From Pasteurella atlantica (GTDB lineage: Bacteria; Pseudomonadota; Gammaproteobacteria; Enterobacterales; Pasteurellaceae): DNA of 64,000 bases. Below are positions 7,829 through 17,460 of the stretch, one piece after another. The position numbers and the translations under genes are program-made. The notes under the pieces were generated by a model. It ran no database searches and had not been told where the DNA came from. It saw only the letters and a list, made by a program, of their open reading frames with translations. Within the stretch, counting starts at the first letter, position 1, and every line of letters begins with the position of its first letter. The stretch spans positions 248,001 to 312,000 of the forward strand of contig NZ_OY856306.1 in assembly GCF_963693435.1 (NCBI RefSeq), read 5' to 3'.

Positions 7829-9217
7829 ATGCCTCAAATTCCTTCAGAACTTACCCAAAACGCTGTACAAAACTTCTTAAACAGTCAATTCAATAAAAAA
7901 ACCGAAAAAGAGCAAAGGCAATTAGAGAAAGCGAAAGAAAGTGATAGCAGTGATCAAATTGCAACCTTACAAGAAAAACTTTCAAAAGAGCGAGAGAAAT
8001 ACAGTTCTGCTATATGGCTAGAAAACGCAGCCAATAAAATGGCAAAACAATTGTATTTTGGTACGCATATTTCTAAAGGTGTTCATCCTGATGCCAAAGG
8101 TGATAATATTAGTTTTCAGTCCGATCACCATTTGCCTATTGAAATAGTAGGTTCTCACAGTATCAAAAGTGATTATATCGATGCTAATGGAAATGCAGCA
8201 GCTTTACCGTTAGCGGCTTTTTTTGATTTTGTTGTTGGTGAGTTCGCAAATAAACAGGTGAAAATTCGAGATCTTATTTTAGAAGATAATGCGGATTTTA
8301 TTGCTTCATTATCTAGTGATCAAACAATAGCAACAAATTATCATCAAGCATTTAAAGAGGCTTTACAAAATACTGTGACCTCACCTATCACTCACGAACG
8401 AAACAAACAGATACTGTGGGCAACTAATTCTAATGTAGCAGGGAGCATTGAAGATCTTAGCTATCATAATATCGTCCCTCTTTATCCATCAGTTTTAACC
8501 CACAAGTTATATCAACGTATCAATACTTTAAAATATTCTGAAGAAAATAAGGAAGCACAAGAGAATCGCTTTAAAAAAACAGCGGAGCAAAAACCTTATG
8601 TTACTTTATCAGATTTAGCGAGTGTTCAATTAGGTGGCACAAAGCCTCAAAATGTGAGTTTGTTAATGAGTAAGCAAGGAGGTAGAAATTATCTACTCCC
8701 CTCTATACCACCAACATTTTCACAACGGTATCGTTTTAATGTATCCAAATCTGCTAGAACCATTTTTAATAAAAATTTAGCTTATCAATGTTACAAACCA
8801 ATAGAGCAGTGTTTTCAGGTTGTTAAAAGTCCTAAAAATACTGTTGATATACGTGATGCAAGAAAATTCGCTATTGATGAGATTTTGCATATTTTATTCT
8901 CTATTTCTACCTATATAAAAAATACCTACCCTGCTGGTTGGTCAAAAGATTATCAACTCGATTATAACCAAAAATTATGGCTAGACCCTTTGCGTGCTAA
9001 TTTAGAGGGTGAAGAAGAGTTTGCAGAAGATAGAGAAGATCTTGAGTGGCACTTAGAGATTTATCGACAATTTGCGAATTGGCTAAATAAGCTTATTCAG
9101 GATAAATTTCCTCATCTCAAACACGATACGGGTAAGCCTGAATATAATGAGTGGCGACGTGAAATAATGGATATGAAAAAACAATATGAACGAGCGGGTA
9201 AAGGAGTGTTTCTATGA
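7829..9217 (+). CDS. csy1: Csy1 (Cas8f), large subunit of the type I-F surveillance complex
   Basis: Binds Csy2 as the tail of the crRNA-guided complex and takes part in PAM recognition. I take ATG 7829, which follows AAAGGAG; an in-frame ATG at 7787 lies upstream of the promoter -10 box and cannot be the start of that transcript. The resulting 462 aa fits the family. The N-terminus has a charged coiled-coil-like stretch (KKTEKEQRQLEKAKE), and LSDLASVQLGGTKPQNVS is a family-like block. The stop overlaps the csy2 start by four bases. First gene of csy1-csy2-csy3-cas6f. Confidence 0.93.
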   Translation: MPQIPSELTQNAVQNFLNSQFNKKTEKEQRQLEKAKESDSSDQIATLQEKLSKEREKYSSAIWLENAANKMAKQLYFGTHISKGVHPDAKGDNISFQSDHHLPIEIVGSHSIKSDYIDANGNAAALPLAAFFDFVVGEFANKQVKIRDLILEDNADFIASLSSDQTIATNYHQAFKEALQNTVTSPITHERNKQILWATNSNVAGSIEDLSYHNIVPLYPSVLTHKLYQRINTLKYSEENKEAQENRFKKTAEQKPYVTLSDLASVQLGGTKPQNVSLLMSKQGGRNYLLPSIPPTFSQRYRFNVSKSARTIFNKNLAYQCYKPIEQCFQVVKSPKNTVDIRDARKFAIDEILHILFSISTYIKNTYPAGWSKDYQLDYNQKLWLDPLRANLEGEEEFAEDREDLEWHLEIYRQFANWLNKLIQDKFPHLKHDTGKPEYNEWRREIMDMKKQYERAGKGVFL

Positions 9218-10149
9218 ATATCAATAAACAGGTTGCTGGCTACTTAGTTTTTCATAAAGTCCAAATTAGCAATGCAAATAGTATATCTAGCCCCATTACT
9301 TATGGTTTCCCTGCTATTACTGGTTTTTTAGGTGCATTCCATTCAATGTCTCGTAAAATGATGGCTATGGAGGAGTGGCAGGCGTACAGTTTGGGTGGTG
9401 TGTTACTTGCTTGTTATGACTGTCAACCTCAAATCTACAGAGCTAATAAATATAGCAACTACACTTTTAATCAAAGCCGTAATCCAATTAAAAAAGATGG
9501 CAAAACGGCGTCTATTATTGAAGAGGGAAAATGCCATCTCACAATGAGCTTTGTTATCGAAGTATTAGGCACAGAAGATCTTTCTATAGAAGAACAAAAA
9601 CACCTTATTGAGCAAAGCTCACAGTGGATTTTACAGCAACGTATTGCAGGAGGCAGCACTCAAAGATTGGCAAAGGTTGATTTTTTAGATAATGGTTTAC
9701 ACGATGTAGTTCCAATGCTAATGCCTGCTTTTGTTTTAATGGATGCACAAAAGGATTTTGAGGAAATTATTACAGAATTGCAAAAAGTCGATCCGAATGT
9801 GACCGCTTTAGATGCCCTTATTGATGTTTGTACTTTACATCATATTCCAGAAGAGGTGCCAAATAAAAAAGGACAAACTGAAATTGTGTGGAAAACTACC
9901 TCTCAAAAAACAGGACGAGGCTGGCTTGTTCCTATGCCGATTGGTTATCAAGGTATTTCACCAAAATATGATGCAGGGCTTATGCAAAATATTAGAAATC
10001 CTGAATACCCGAGCCAATATGTTGAGGCTGTATATGGTTTAGGAGAATGGGTTTATCCTCAGCGATTAACTGATAATATTAAAAATGCTTTTTGGCATTA
10101 TTCTTACAATGAAGAACAATCTTTATACCTTGTTACACAAAATATTTAA
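9214..10149 (+). CDS. csy2: Csy2 (Cas5f), type I-F surveillance complex subunit
   Basis: Cas5-like RAMP protein that caps the 5' handle of the crRNA together with Csy1. 311 aa, starting at an ATG overlapping the csy1 stop (ATGA), typical of a coupled operon. Recognisable blocks include TYGFPAITGFLGAFHSM near the N-terminus and the family-like YSLGGVLLACYDCQPQ. Csy3 starts 28 bases after its stop behind its own Shine-Dalgarno sequence. No truncation or frameshift. Confidence 0.94.
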   Translation: MNINKQVAGYLVFHKVQISNANSISSPITYGFPAITGFLGAFHSMSRKMMAMEEWQAYSLGGVLLACYDCQPQIYRANKYSNYTFNQSRNPIKKDGKTASIIEEGKCHLTMSFVIEVLGTEDLSIEEQKHLIEQSSQWILQQRIAGGSTQRLAKVDFLDNGLHDVVPMLMPAFVLMDAQKDFEEIITELQKVDPNVTALDALIDVCTLHHIPEEVPNKKGQTEIVWKTTSQKTGRGWLVPMPIGYQGISPKYDAGLMQNIRNPEYPSQYVEAVYGLGEWVYPQRLTDNIKNAFWHYSYNEEQSLYLVTQNI

Positions 10150-10177
10150 CTAAATTTTTATCCAATAGGAGTACATA

Positions 10178-11182
10178 ATGAGCAAATTAACAACCGCAAG
10201 CGTATTAGCTTTTGAACGTAATCTTGATATTTCTGACGCATTTTTTGCACAAGTTGATAGTACAGCAAAAAATAAAAAAACTATTGCAGTTAGCATTAAG
10301 GAAAAATCTGTTAGAGGAACAATTAGCAATCGGTTAAAGAAAAAAGATAAACAGGATGCTGAAAAAGATCATACAAAGTTAGATGCAGAAATACAAAATG
10401 CGAATTTACAACGAGTAGATGCCGCAGCTTTAGATGAAAGTTGTGATACTTTATTAGTTAGCTGGAGCTGTAAAGTATTACCTTTTACAGGAAAACCAAA
10501 TGTGTGTAATGATCAAGATTATCAAAAAGCTCTAGAAAAAACTGTTGCAGATTATTTAAGTACGCAAGGTGTTGCAGAACTTGCACGACGTTATGCTATT
10601 AATATTGCCAATGCTCGTTGGTTATGGCGTAATCGTGTTGGTGCAGAGAAAATTAAAGTAAAAGTGACTTGTAACCAAGACGAGTTTGAATTTGATGCAA
10701 AACAAATTACGCTACAAAACTTTGATATACAAAATGAGAATATAACCAAACTGGCAAAACTTATTGAGAAAGGATTGATTGGAGAAAGCTTTATTATTTT
10801 ATATATCACAGCAACGGCAAAAATGGGCTATGGGCAGGAAGTCTACCCATCACAAGAGTTAGTGCTAGATACGGGTAAAACTAAGAGTAAAGTATTATAC
10901 GAAATTAACGGTAAAGCAGGTATGCACTCACAAAAAGTAAGTAATGCTATTCGTACTATTGATGATTGGTATCCTGGAGCAGAGTTTCCAATTGCCATTG
11001 AGCCTTATGGTGCCGTAACAACAATGGGAAAGGCTTTCCGCCAACCAAAACAAAAAATGGATTTTTATACTCTCTTTGATGATTGGGTGTTAAAAGGAAA
11101 AGAACCTGATGTTGAACAACAACATTATGTTATTGGTGTGCTTATTCGTGGTGGTGTGTTTGGGGCAAGTGGTAAGGAGTAA
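10178..11182 (+). CDS. csy3: Csy3 (Cas7f), backbone subunit of the type I-F complex
   Basis: Multi-copy backbone RAMP that coats the crRNA spacer and contacts target DNA. 334 aa with a strong ribosome site (AATAGGAG). Family features: N-terminal SVLAFERNLDISDAFF, central ARRYAINIANARWLWRNRVGAE and a C-terminal stretch with GAVTTMGKAFRQP. It lies three bases upstream of cas6f. A better ribosome site than csy1 or csy2 would fit the higher stoichiometry of Csy3 (inference). Confidence 0.95.
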   Translation: MSKLTTASVLAFERNLDISDAFFAQVDSTAKNKKTIAVSIKEKSVRGTISNRLKKKDKQDAEKDHTKLDAEIQNANLQRVDAAALDESCDTLLVSWSCKVLPFTGKPNVCNDQDYQKALEKTVADYLSTQGVAELARRYAINIANARWLWRNRVGAEKIKVKVTCNQDEFEFDAKQITLQNFDIQNENITKLAKLIEKGLIGESFIILYITATAKMGYGQEVYPSQELVLDTGKTKSKVLYEINGKAGMHSQKVSNAIRTIDDWYPGAEFPIAIEPYGAVTTMGKAFRQPKQKMDFYTLFDDWVLKGKEPDVEQQHYVIGVLIRGGVFGASGKE

Positions 11183-11185
11183 CAA

Positions 11186-11845
11186 ATGAATTACTACCAA
11201 GAAATTACCTTGATCAAAAATGCAGATATTTCTCTTTATTTTATTTGGTCAAAAACTTTCACTCAACTCCATTTAGCATTGGTTGAACAAGCTAAAAAAG
11301 TAAATGGGGAGAGTGCAAAAACATCAGATATCGGCGTCAGTTTCCCTGAATATCGATGTTTTGAAAAAGAAGGGAAAACAGTTGCTACTTTAGGATCAAA
11401 ACTACGTATTTTTGCTCAAACACAACAGGAACTCGAACAGTTAGATTTTAAAAAATGGCTGGAACGCCTTGCTGATTATGTTCATTGTTCTAGTATTAAA
11501 GCCGTACCCGAACAGGTAAGTTATATTTGTGTCAAACGTTTCCGACAGGAAAAAAATCGAGATCGTCAAGTTCGTCGTTATGCAAAACGCCATAACAAAA
11601 CTTTTGATGAGGTTAAGACTGAGCGAATTGCACAAATTATGCAACAAAAAAATTTAAGTCGAGAAAAGGCATTGATCCGTTATTATAATCCTCCTCTTGA
11701 ATTACGCCCTTATATCAAATTAAAGAGTGAAAGTAATCAAAATGAATTTTCTTTACAAATTGAGCAAATAGACGTAGATACGTATCAATCTGGACAATTT
11801 AATACTTATGGATTAAGTAGCACAACAACTGTCCCAAATTGGTAA
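11186..11845 (+). CDS. cas6f: Cas6f (Csy4), crRNA-processing endoribonuclease
   Basis: Cuts the repeat RNA at the base of its hairpin and stays bound as the head of the complex. 219 aa behind AAGGAG. The catalytic His is visible at residue 29 (QLHLALVEQ), the same position as in Pseudomonas Csy4. An Arg-rich helix (KRFRQEKNRDRQVRRYAKRH) matches the element that binds the major groove of the repeat stem. C-terminus: TYGLSSTTTVPNW. Last cas gene; a hairpin and then the array follow, with repeats on the same strand. Confidence 0.94.
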   Translation: MNYYQEITLIKNADISLYFIWSKTFTQLHLALVEQAKKVNGESAKTSDIGVSFPEYRCFEKEGKTVATLGSKLRIFAQTQQELEQLDFKKWLERLADYVHCSSIKAVPEQVSYICVKRFRQEKNRDRQVRRYAKRHNKTFDEVKTERIAQIMQQKNLSREKALIRYYNPPLELRPYIKLKSESNQNEFSLQIEQIDVDTYQSGQFNTYGLSSTTTVPNW

Positions 11846-11873
11846 AATACCCTTTATTTTTAGTCCAAACAAA

Positions 11874-11904
11874 AACACCTTAATTATCAGATAGTTAGGG
11901 TGTT
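11874..11904 (+). terminator. Hairpin after cas6f, possible terminator
   Basis: Stem AACACCTTAA / TTAGGGTGTT (one U-G pair) about 30 bases after the cas6f stop. The following sequence (tggttctttgg) is only moderately T-rich, so termination may be partial. Confidence 0.5.
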
Positions 11905-11980
11905 TGGTTCTTTGGAAGGTATTTTTGATAATTTCTCTATGATATGTTGATAAATAAGGGTTTTGGATTTAAAACGTCTG
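11905..11980 (+). promoter_or_regulatory. CRISPR leader
   Basis: AT-rich stretch between the post-cas6f hairpin and the first repeat. By position it should hold the array promoter and the site where new spacers are added. No sequence-specific motif could be assigned. Confidence 0.55.
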
Positions 11981-12430
11981 GTTACCTGTGGCATACACAG
12001 CTTAGAAATAAAATTGGCTTGAATGATTATATTTTATTAGGTTACCTGTGGCATACACAGCTTAGAAATAATTATTCTATTTTTATTTCTTTCTTTTTCT
12101 GTTACCTGTGGCATACACAGCTTAGAAATGGTGCTGGTAAGACTCTTTCAACTATTGACGGTTACCTGTGGCATACACAGCTTAGAAATAGTTAAATTAG
12201 CAGTAGGGTTATTCTAAATATGTTACCTGTGGCATACACAGCTTAGAAATTTGTTTTTGAAAATAAAGCCACTTGTTGGATGTTACCTGTGGCATACACA
12301 GCTTAGAAATCTCAATTGATTTTGCCATTCTATGATTAAATCGTTACCTGTGGCATACACAGCTTAGAAATGCTGTATAAATTGCATCAGCACTAGAACT
12401 ATGTTACCTGTGGCATACACAGCTTAGAAA
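11981..12430 (+). CRISPR. Type I-F CRISPR array, 8 repeats and 7 spacers
   Basis: Eight identical 28-bp repeats start at 11981, 12041, 12101, 12161, 12222, 12282, 12343 and 12403. They begin GTTACCTGTGGCATACACAG and end CTTAGAAA. The core folds as CTGTG-GCATA-CACAG, the 5-bp stem and pentaloop expected for Cas6f, and the 3' part CTTAGAAA equals the usual I-F repeat. Spacers are 32-33 nt if the repeat is 28 nt. Every repeat, including the last, is followed by T, so the true unit may be 29 bp. No repeat is degenerate and no spacer matches this window on inspection. Confidence 0.98.
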
Positions 12431-12497
12431 TCCCTTTTTCTGCAAATTTTTATAGACTACTTGGAAAATATTGGAGTTTTTTGATTAAAGTAAAAAA

Positions 12498-12571
12498 TGG
12501 AGGTACGCCCCGGAGTCGAACCGAGCTACATGGATTTGCAATCCAGTGCATAACCGCTTTGCTAGCGTACC
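12498..12571 (-). tRNA. tRNA-Cys (anticodon GCA)
   Basis: 74 nt including encoded CCA. On the minus strand the sequence starts GGTACGCTAGC, has anticodon loop TTGCAAA and T-loop GGTTCGACTCC, and closes with the complementary acceptor strand GCGTACC-T-CCA. Confidence 0.97.
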
Positions 12572-12589
12572 ATCATATTGAGTATAGAA

Positions 12590-12665
<76 letters not shown>

Positions 12666-12914
12666 TTCAAATATATGTAATTGAATTACATAATAGAAAC
12701 TGGAGAGTATTCTACGGATATTTAAATTAGTGTCAAACTAAATTTTTACTAATTTAAATTAGGTGATTAAAAAAAATCCTTTTTATCATCAACTTAAATC
12801 ATTTTCCTAAAAAATGAAACTATTGTTTATTGTAATTTATAATCATTTCCTTTTATAAGGAAGTAAATGATATAATGCATAAAAATTTGAGGCAAACTTA
12901 AAAAATAATAATTT

Positions 12915-13211
12915 ATGGTTAAATACAATATCAAAACAATACTCTTCTTTACTTTAGGATGGCTCTTTGTTGCTTTGGGTATTATTGGAATAATCGTTCC
13001 TTTAATGCCAACGACCCCTTTTTTACTTGTTGCACTAATCTGCTTTTCTCATAGTTCATCACGTTTTCATTTATGGTTACTTAATCATCCTATTTTAGGT
13101 AAACCATTAAGGGATTGGAATGAAACACGGCGTATTCCTACTTATGCTAAAGTATTAATGTCCGTTATGATCACTGTCAGCTTTACCATTTTAATCTATA
13201 AATATGTGTAG
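12915..13211 (+). CDS. ybaN: YbaN-like DUF454 inner-membrane protein
   Basis: 98-aa membrane protein of the DUF454 family; biochemical function unknown. Two hydrophobic segments near the N-terminus (about residues 8-46, with the conserved IIVPLMPTTPFLLVA) and one at the C-terminus (about 80-97). The middle holds the family block HPILGKPLRDWNETRRIP. A -10-like TATAAT lies at 12871-12876 beside an AT-rich palindrome; the rest of 12666-12914 shows no gene. lon follows about 85 bases on with its own promoter. Confidence 0.85.
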   Translation: MVKYNIKTILFFTLGWLFVALGIIGIIVPLMPTTPFLLVALICFSHSSSRFHLWLLNHPILGKPLRDWNETRRIPTYAKVLMSVMITVSFTILIYKYV

Positions 13212-13236
13212 AAATGTATCCATAACTCATTTTTTA

Positions 13237-13262
13237 CTTGAGTTATTAAAATCTACCCCCAT
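13237..13262 (+). promoter_or_regulatory. Probable sigma-32 heat-shock promoter of lon
   Basis: CTTGAG at 13237-13242, a 14-base spacer and CCCCAT at 13257-13262, 35 bases before the lon start codon. This fits the sigma-32 pattern CTTGAAA / CCCCATnT. The -35 box also forms one arm of a small hairpin (AACTCA ... TGAGTT) after ybaN. Confidence 0.65.
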
Positions 13263-13297
13263 AATAGTTTAATTCCTAAATAGAAAGAGTTTAATTT

Positions 13298-15694
13298 ATG
13301 GCAAAAAAGAAAAATATCATTAATTTACCAATGCTTCCATTAAGAGATGTTGTAGTATTTCCATTTATGGTAATGCCGCTTTTTGTTGGGCGAGAAAAAT
13401 CCGTTCAAAGTTTGCAAGCCGCAATGGAAAATAACAAGCAATTGTTTTTAGTCACTCAAAAAGATCCTAGCAGTGAAGATCCTGAGATAAACGAACTTTA
13501 TGATGTTGGTGTAATCGCAAATATTATTCAAATGCTTAACTTACCTGATGGCACAGTAAAAGTGCTCGTTGAAGGACAACAACGCGCTAAAATAAACTAT
13601 GCAAGTGATAGTAAAAATGGACTGATAGCAAATGTTGAACCATTAATTTCAGAGACTCAGGATAAACAAAATGAATTGCAAGCTATTGCAAGAACAACAT
13701 TAGTGGAATTTGAGAACTATATAAAAAATAATAAGAAAATATCCCCTGATATTTTACCAAAATTGAAAAAAATCACTTTTGAGGAACGTTTAGCTGATAC
13801 TATCGCAGCAAATTTAATTGCGCCAACTAATCGTAAACAAGAGTTGTTACAAGAGATTAATCTTGTTGCTCGCTTTGAGGCTTTACTCATCACAATGGTC
13901 ACAGAAATGGATACCTTAGAAACAGAAAGCCGTATCCGTAATCGTGTTAAACAACAAATGGAAAAAAATCAGCGTGATTACTATTTGAATGAGCAAATTA
14001 AGGCAATCCAAAAAGAGCTAGGTAATGGTGAAGATCAAGAAGCAACAGAATTAGATCAGCTTAAAGAAAAAATTACAAAAGCAAAAATGCCAAAAGAAGC
14101 TAAAGAAAAAGCGGAAAATGAACTAAAAAAATTAAAATTGATGCCTCAAGGCTCTTCAGAAGCAACGGTTGTGCGTGGCTACATTGATTGGTTACTACAA
14201 GTGCCTTGGCATAAGCGGTCAGTTGTAAAGAAAAATTTGCAAAAAGCACAAGAGATATTAGATAAAGATCATCACGGCTTAGAACGTGTTAAAGAGCGTA
14301 TTTTAGAATATCTCGCAGTACAAACTCGATTAAATAAATTAAAAGGACCTATTTTATGTTTGGTAGGACCTCCTGGGGTAGGAAAAACCTCACTAGGACA
14401 ATCGGTTGCTAATGCTACAGGACGTAAATATGTTCGTATGGCTTTAGGTGGTGTACGTGATGAAGCTGAAATTCGAGGTCATCGCCGTACTTATATTGGC
14501 TCAATGCCGGGGCAATTAATTCAAAAAATGGCAAAAGTTGGTGTGAAAAACCCGCTTTTCCTACTAGATGAAATTGATAAAATGGCTCAAGATATGCGAG
14601 GCGATCCAGCGTCTGCATTACTTGAAGTACTAGATCCAGAACAAAATAAAGCCTTTAATGATCACTATTTAGAAATAGATTATGATCTTTCTGATGTAAT
14701 GTTTGTAGCAACCTCAAATTCAATGAATATTCCACCTGCTTTATTAGACAGAATGGAAGTTATTCGTCTTTCTGGTTATACCGAAGATGAAAAAATGAAC
14801 ATTGCTAAAAAACATTTAGTTGAAAAACAAAAAGAGAATAATGGTTTAAAAATAAACGAATTAAATATTGAAGATAGTGCTATTTTAGATATCATTCGTT
14901 ACTACACACGTGAAGCTGGTGTACGAAATTTAGAACGTGAAATTGCAAAAATATGTCGAAAAGCAGTAAAAAAATTAGTACTAAATAAAAAACTAAAATC
15001 AATCACTGTTAATGCAGATAACCTTGATGCATTTTTAGGTGTGAAACGTTTTGATTATGGCAAAATGGATTCTCAAAACCGCATTGGTGAGGTAACTGGA
15101 TTGGCGTGGACAGAAGTTGGTGGAGACTTACTCACTATTGAAACTGCTTCAGTCATCGGTAAAGGCAAATTCTCATTTACAGGTTCTTTAGGTGATGTAA
15201 TGAAAGAATCAATCCAAGCTGCAATGATCGTTGTTCGTTCACGTGCTGAAAAATTAGGAATTGCTTCTGATTTTTATGAAAAACGTGACATTCACGTACA
15301 CGTCCCAGATGGTGCAACGCCTAAAGATGGCCCGAGTGCGGGAATAGCGATGTGTACAGCTCTAATTTCTACTTTAACAGGTAACCCTGTTCGAGCAGAT
15401 GTTGCGATGACGGGTGAAATTAACTTACGAGGTAAAGTATTACCTATCGGTGGTTTAAAAGAAAAATTACTTGCAGCACATCGAGGTGGTATCAAGACAG
15501 TAATTATTCCAAAAGAAAATGAAAAAGATTTGGAAGATATCCCTGATAAAGCGAAACAAGATTTAGCTATTCATCCAGTTGAAACTATTGATGAAGTCTT
15601 AAGTATTGCTTTGGAAAAAACACCAGAAGGTATTGAAATTATTCCAAACCCACACATTAAATTAAAGGCAAAAAATACTTTAACGGTTCAATAA
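13298..15694 (+). CDS. lon: ATP-dependent protease Lon
   Basis: Cytoplasmic AAA+ serine protease that degrades misfolded and regulatory proteins. 798 aa, typical for the family. N-terminal substrate domain begins [15 protein letters not shown]; then a coiled-coil linker (about residues 215-300); Walker A GPPGVGKT near residue 350; Walker [10 protein letters not shown]; arginine-rich sensor region; and the Ser-Lys protease domain with catalytic Ser in DGPSAGIAM and Lys in [13 protein letters not shown] sigma-32 promoter precedes it and a long hairpin follows it. It contains an uptake signal at about 14213-14249. Single-gene transcript. Confidence 0.98.
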   Translation: MAKKKNIINLPMLPLRDVVVFPFMVMPLFVGREKSVQSLQAAMENNKQLFLVTQKDPSSEDPEINELYDVGVIANIIQMLNLPDGTVKVLVEGQQRAKINYASDSKNGLIANVEPLISETQDKQNELQAIARTTLVEFENYIKNNKKISPDILPKLKKITFEERLADTIAANLIAPTNRKQELLQEINLVARFEALLITMVTEMDTLETESRIRNRVKQQMEKNQRDYYLNEQIKAIQKELGNGEDQEATELDQLKEKITKAKMPKEAKEKAENELKKLKLMPQGSSEATVVRGYIDWLLQVPWHKRSVVKKNLQKAQEILDKDHHGLERVKERILEYLAVQTRLNKLKGPILCLVGPPGVGKTSLGQSVANATGRKYVRMALGGVRDEAEIRGHRRTYIGSMPGQLIQKMAKVGVKNPLFLLDEIDKMAQDMRGDPASALLEVLDPEQNKAFNDHYLEIDYDLSDVMFVATSNSMNIPPALLDRMEVIRLSGYTEDEKMNIAKKHLVEKQKENNGLKINELNIEDSAILDIIRYYTREAGVRNLEREIAKICRKAVKKLVLNKKLKSITVNADNLDAFLGVKRFDYGKMDSQNRIGEVTGLAWTEVGGDLLTIETASVIGKGKFSFTGSLGDVMKESIQAAMIVVRSRAEKLGIASDFYEKRDIHVHVPDGATPKDGPSAGIAMCTALISTLTGNPVRADVAMTGEINLRGKVLPIGGLKEKLLAAHRGGIKTVIIPKENEKDLEDIPDKAKQDLAIHPVETIDEVLSIALEKTPEGIEIIPNPHIKLKAKNTLTVQ

Positions 15695-15712
15695 ATATAG
15701 AAAATGACGCTA

Positions 15713-15757
15713 AAAAGTTACTTAAAGGATTATATAATAAGACGTTAAGTAACTTTT
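15713..15757 (+). terminator. Terminator hairpin of lon
   Basis: Arms AAAAGTTACTTAA (15713-15725) and TTAAGTAACTTTT (15745-15757) around a 19-base AT-rich loop, 19 bases after the lon stop. Confidence 0.65.
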
Positions 15758-15758
15758 A

Positions 15759-15950
15759 TGAATGAATACAAAAACAAAAAATTTAACCATTGAAGAAAAA
15801 TCCAATATTTTGGAATATTATTTCTTTGATAAAAGAACATTCTACAACTTGTCATAAACTTACAACGAAAATTGGTATTAAGAGATATAATGCTTGTGAT
15901 ATCGAGTATTTTTCTTTCTAAAAGTGAATTAGTATAAAAAACTCAATTTG
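15759..15950. other. Degenerate stretch between lon and the IS256-family element
   Basis: Only a 31-codon frame starting with ATG at 15763 (MNTKTKNLTIEEKSNILEYY...) is visible, with stops in all frames afterwards. It reads like the start of a decayed gene but I do not recognise it. The right-hand side of the element continues with non-coding AT-rich DNA up to the dCMP deaminase stop at 17461. Confidence 0.3.
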
Positions 15951-17381
15951 GAGACTGTCTCTTAAACTGTGTAACTGCACTTTAGTTAAAGTTAGTTAAA
16001 GATATAGCAAAGATAGTATAAAGTGGCATAATAAAATAATTCTGTGCCACTTTGTTTTAGATTATTTCGTAATGAGAGAGGAGGAATTGTTATGTCAAAT
16101 TATAATGCTATTGCTATAATCAGCTAAGCGATCATCAAACTCAATCATAAACTTATTGAGTGCTAATTTCCAGTCCCTAATTGGCATTGTCCATTTTTTA
16201 GAGGCATTTTGAATAGCCAGATAAACGACTTTTTTCGCAGAATCATCCGTTGGGAATAATTTTCTCTTATTGATGACTTTGCGAATAACACTATTTACAG
16301 ACTCAATAGCATTCGTCGTATAAATGGCTTTTCTTATATCTTCAGGGTAGTTAAACAAGGTATTCAGCTTATCCCAGTGTTTATACCAAGACCGTGATAT
16401 TTGCGGATATTTATCGTCATAAGTATTCGCAAAATTTTCTAATTCCTGTAACGCTTCATCTTCCGTTGCAGATTGATAAATTTTCTTTAAATCTCGAGCT
16501 ACCGCTTTATAATCCTTATAAGGTACATATTTCATTGAATTACGCACCATATGGACAATACAAAGCTGGATTTTTGTTTTTGGATAAACGGCATTAATCG
16601 CATCAGGAAAGCCCGTTAAACCATCTACACAAGCAATAAGGATATCTTTTACACCTCTATTTTGTAATTCAGTCAGCACCCCTAACCAAAATTTAGCCCC
16701 TTCATTTTCAGATATCCACAAGCCTAAAAGCTCCTTTTGTCCTTGCATATTAATGCCTAAGGCAAGGTAAATTGCCTTATTAATCACACGTTTATCTTGA
16801 CGGACTTTGACAACGATGCAGTCCAAATAAACAATAGGATAGACCTCATCAAGCGGGCGAGATTGCCACTCTATAACATCATCTAATAGTGCATCTGTCA
16901 CACGTGATACCAGTGTAGGTGAGACTTCAGTCCCATAAAGGTCTGACAAGGTTTCAGTGATTTCACGGGTACTCATTCCTTGTGAATATAAATAGATAAT
17001 TTTTAAGTCTAGAGTGGGGACTCTTGTTTGTCGTTTTTTGATAATTTCAGGCTCAAAAGTTCCTTCTCTATCACGTGGGGTATCGATAGAGAACTTCCCC
17101 TCTTCAGAATATACTGTTTTGGTTGTAACGCCATTTCTAGCGTTACTTCCTTTACGTGTGCCATTCTTTTGATAGCCTAGATGTGCATCTAATTCAGCAT
17201 TGAGAGATTTCTCAAAGAAACGTTTGTGCAATAGCTGAGTCGCATTTGCGATATCTTCTTGAGAATCTAGTTGTTTAAGTAGTGCATCGATTTGGTTGGT
17301 TAAATTTACTTTTTTCATATTGGTATCCACCTTAATGTTTTTTGTATATTAAAGCAGATACACAGTTATTTTTATAGTCTC
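15951..17381. mobile_element. Complete IS256-family insertion sequence with 8-bp target duplication
   Basis: 1431 bp. The ends share GAGACT at the tip and AACTGTGTA-CTGC further in (28-bp imperfect inverted repeats). Direct repeats TCAATTTG flank it exactly at 15943-15950 and 17382-17389, the 8-bp duplication expected for this family. It contains one intact transposase gene. The conserved duplications point to a recent insertion into intergenic DNA. Confidence 0.93.
16095..17330 (-). CDS. IS256-family transposase
   Basis: DDE transposase of the mutator/IS256 type, 411 aa, intact. First Asp in YPIVYLDCIVVKVR, second in CVDGLTGFPDAI and Glu in NAIESVNSVIRK. The usual C-H pair follows the second Asp (IQLCIVHMVRNS). 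The N-terminus has ELDAHLGYQKNGTRKGSNARNG, a family hallmark. It fills almost the whole element between the terminal repeats. No frameshift or stop is seen, so it may be active. Confidence 0.96.
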   Translation of the reverse strand: MDTNMKKVNLTNQIDALLKQLDSQEDIANATQLLHKRFFEKSLNAELDAHLGYQKNGTRKGSNARNGVTTKTVYSEEGKFSIDTPRDREGTFEPEIIKKRQTRVPTLDLKIIYLYSQGMSTREITETLSDLYGTEVSPTLVSRVTDALLDDVIEWQSRPLDEVYPIVYLDCIVVKVRQDKRVINKAIYLALGINMQGQKELLGLWISENEGAKFWLGVLTELQNRGVKDILIACVDGLTGFPDAINAVYPKTKIQLCIVHMVRNSMKYVPYKDYKAVARDLKKIYQSATEDEALQELENFANTYDDKYPQISRSWYKHWDKLNTLFNYPEDIRKAIYTTNAIESVNSVIRKVINKRKLFPTDDSAKKVVYLAIQNASKKWTMPIRDWKLALNKFMIEFDDRLADYSNSIII

Positions 17382-17460
17382 TCAATTTGCAATAAATAAG
17401 CTTAGTATTTTCAATCTGTTATTTTGCATTTTGTAAATTTTCTTTAACATCTCACCGCTA

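Noticed and set aside
11944-12195. 83-aa open frame with repeated YLWHTQLRN peptide, resembling a repeat protein
   Set aside because: The peptide repeat is the translation of CRISPR repeats spaced by exactly 60 bases; the frame breaks when spacing becomes 61.
11981-12430. Self-targeting spacer
   Set aside because: By eye no spacer matches either strand of the window; a genome-wide search was not possible.
12838-12876. AT-rich palindrome before ybaN considered as a Fur box
   Set aside because: The arms (ATCATTT ... AAATGAT) do not fit the GATAATGAT hexamer array well enough; an ordinary promoter region is simpler.
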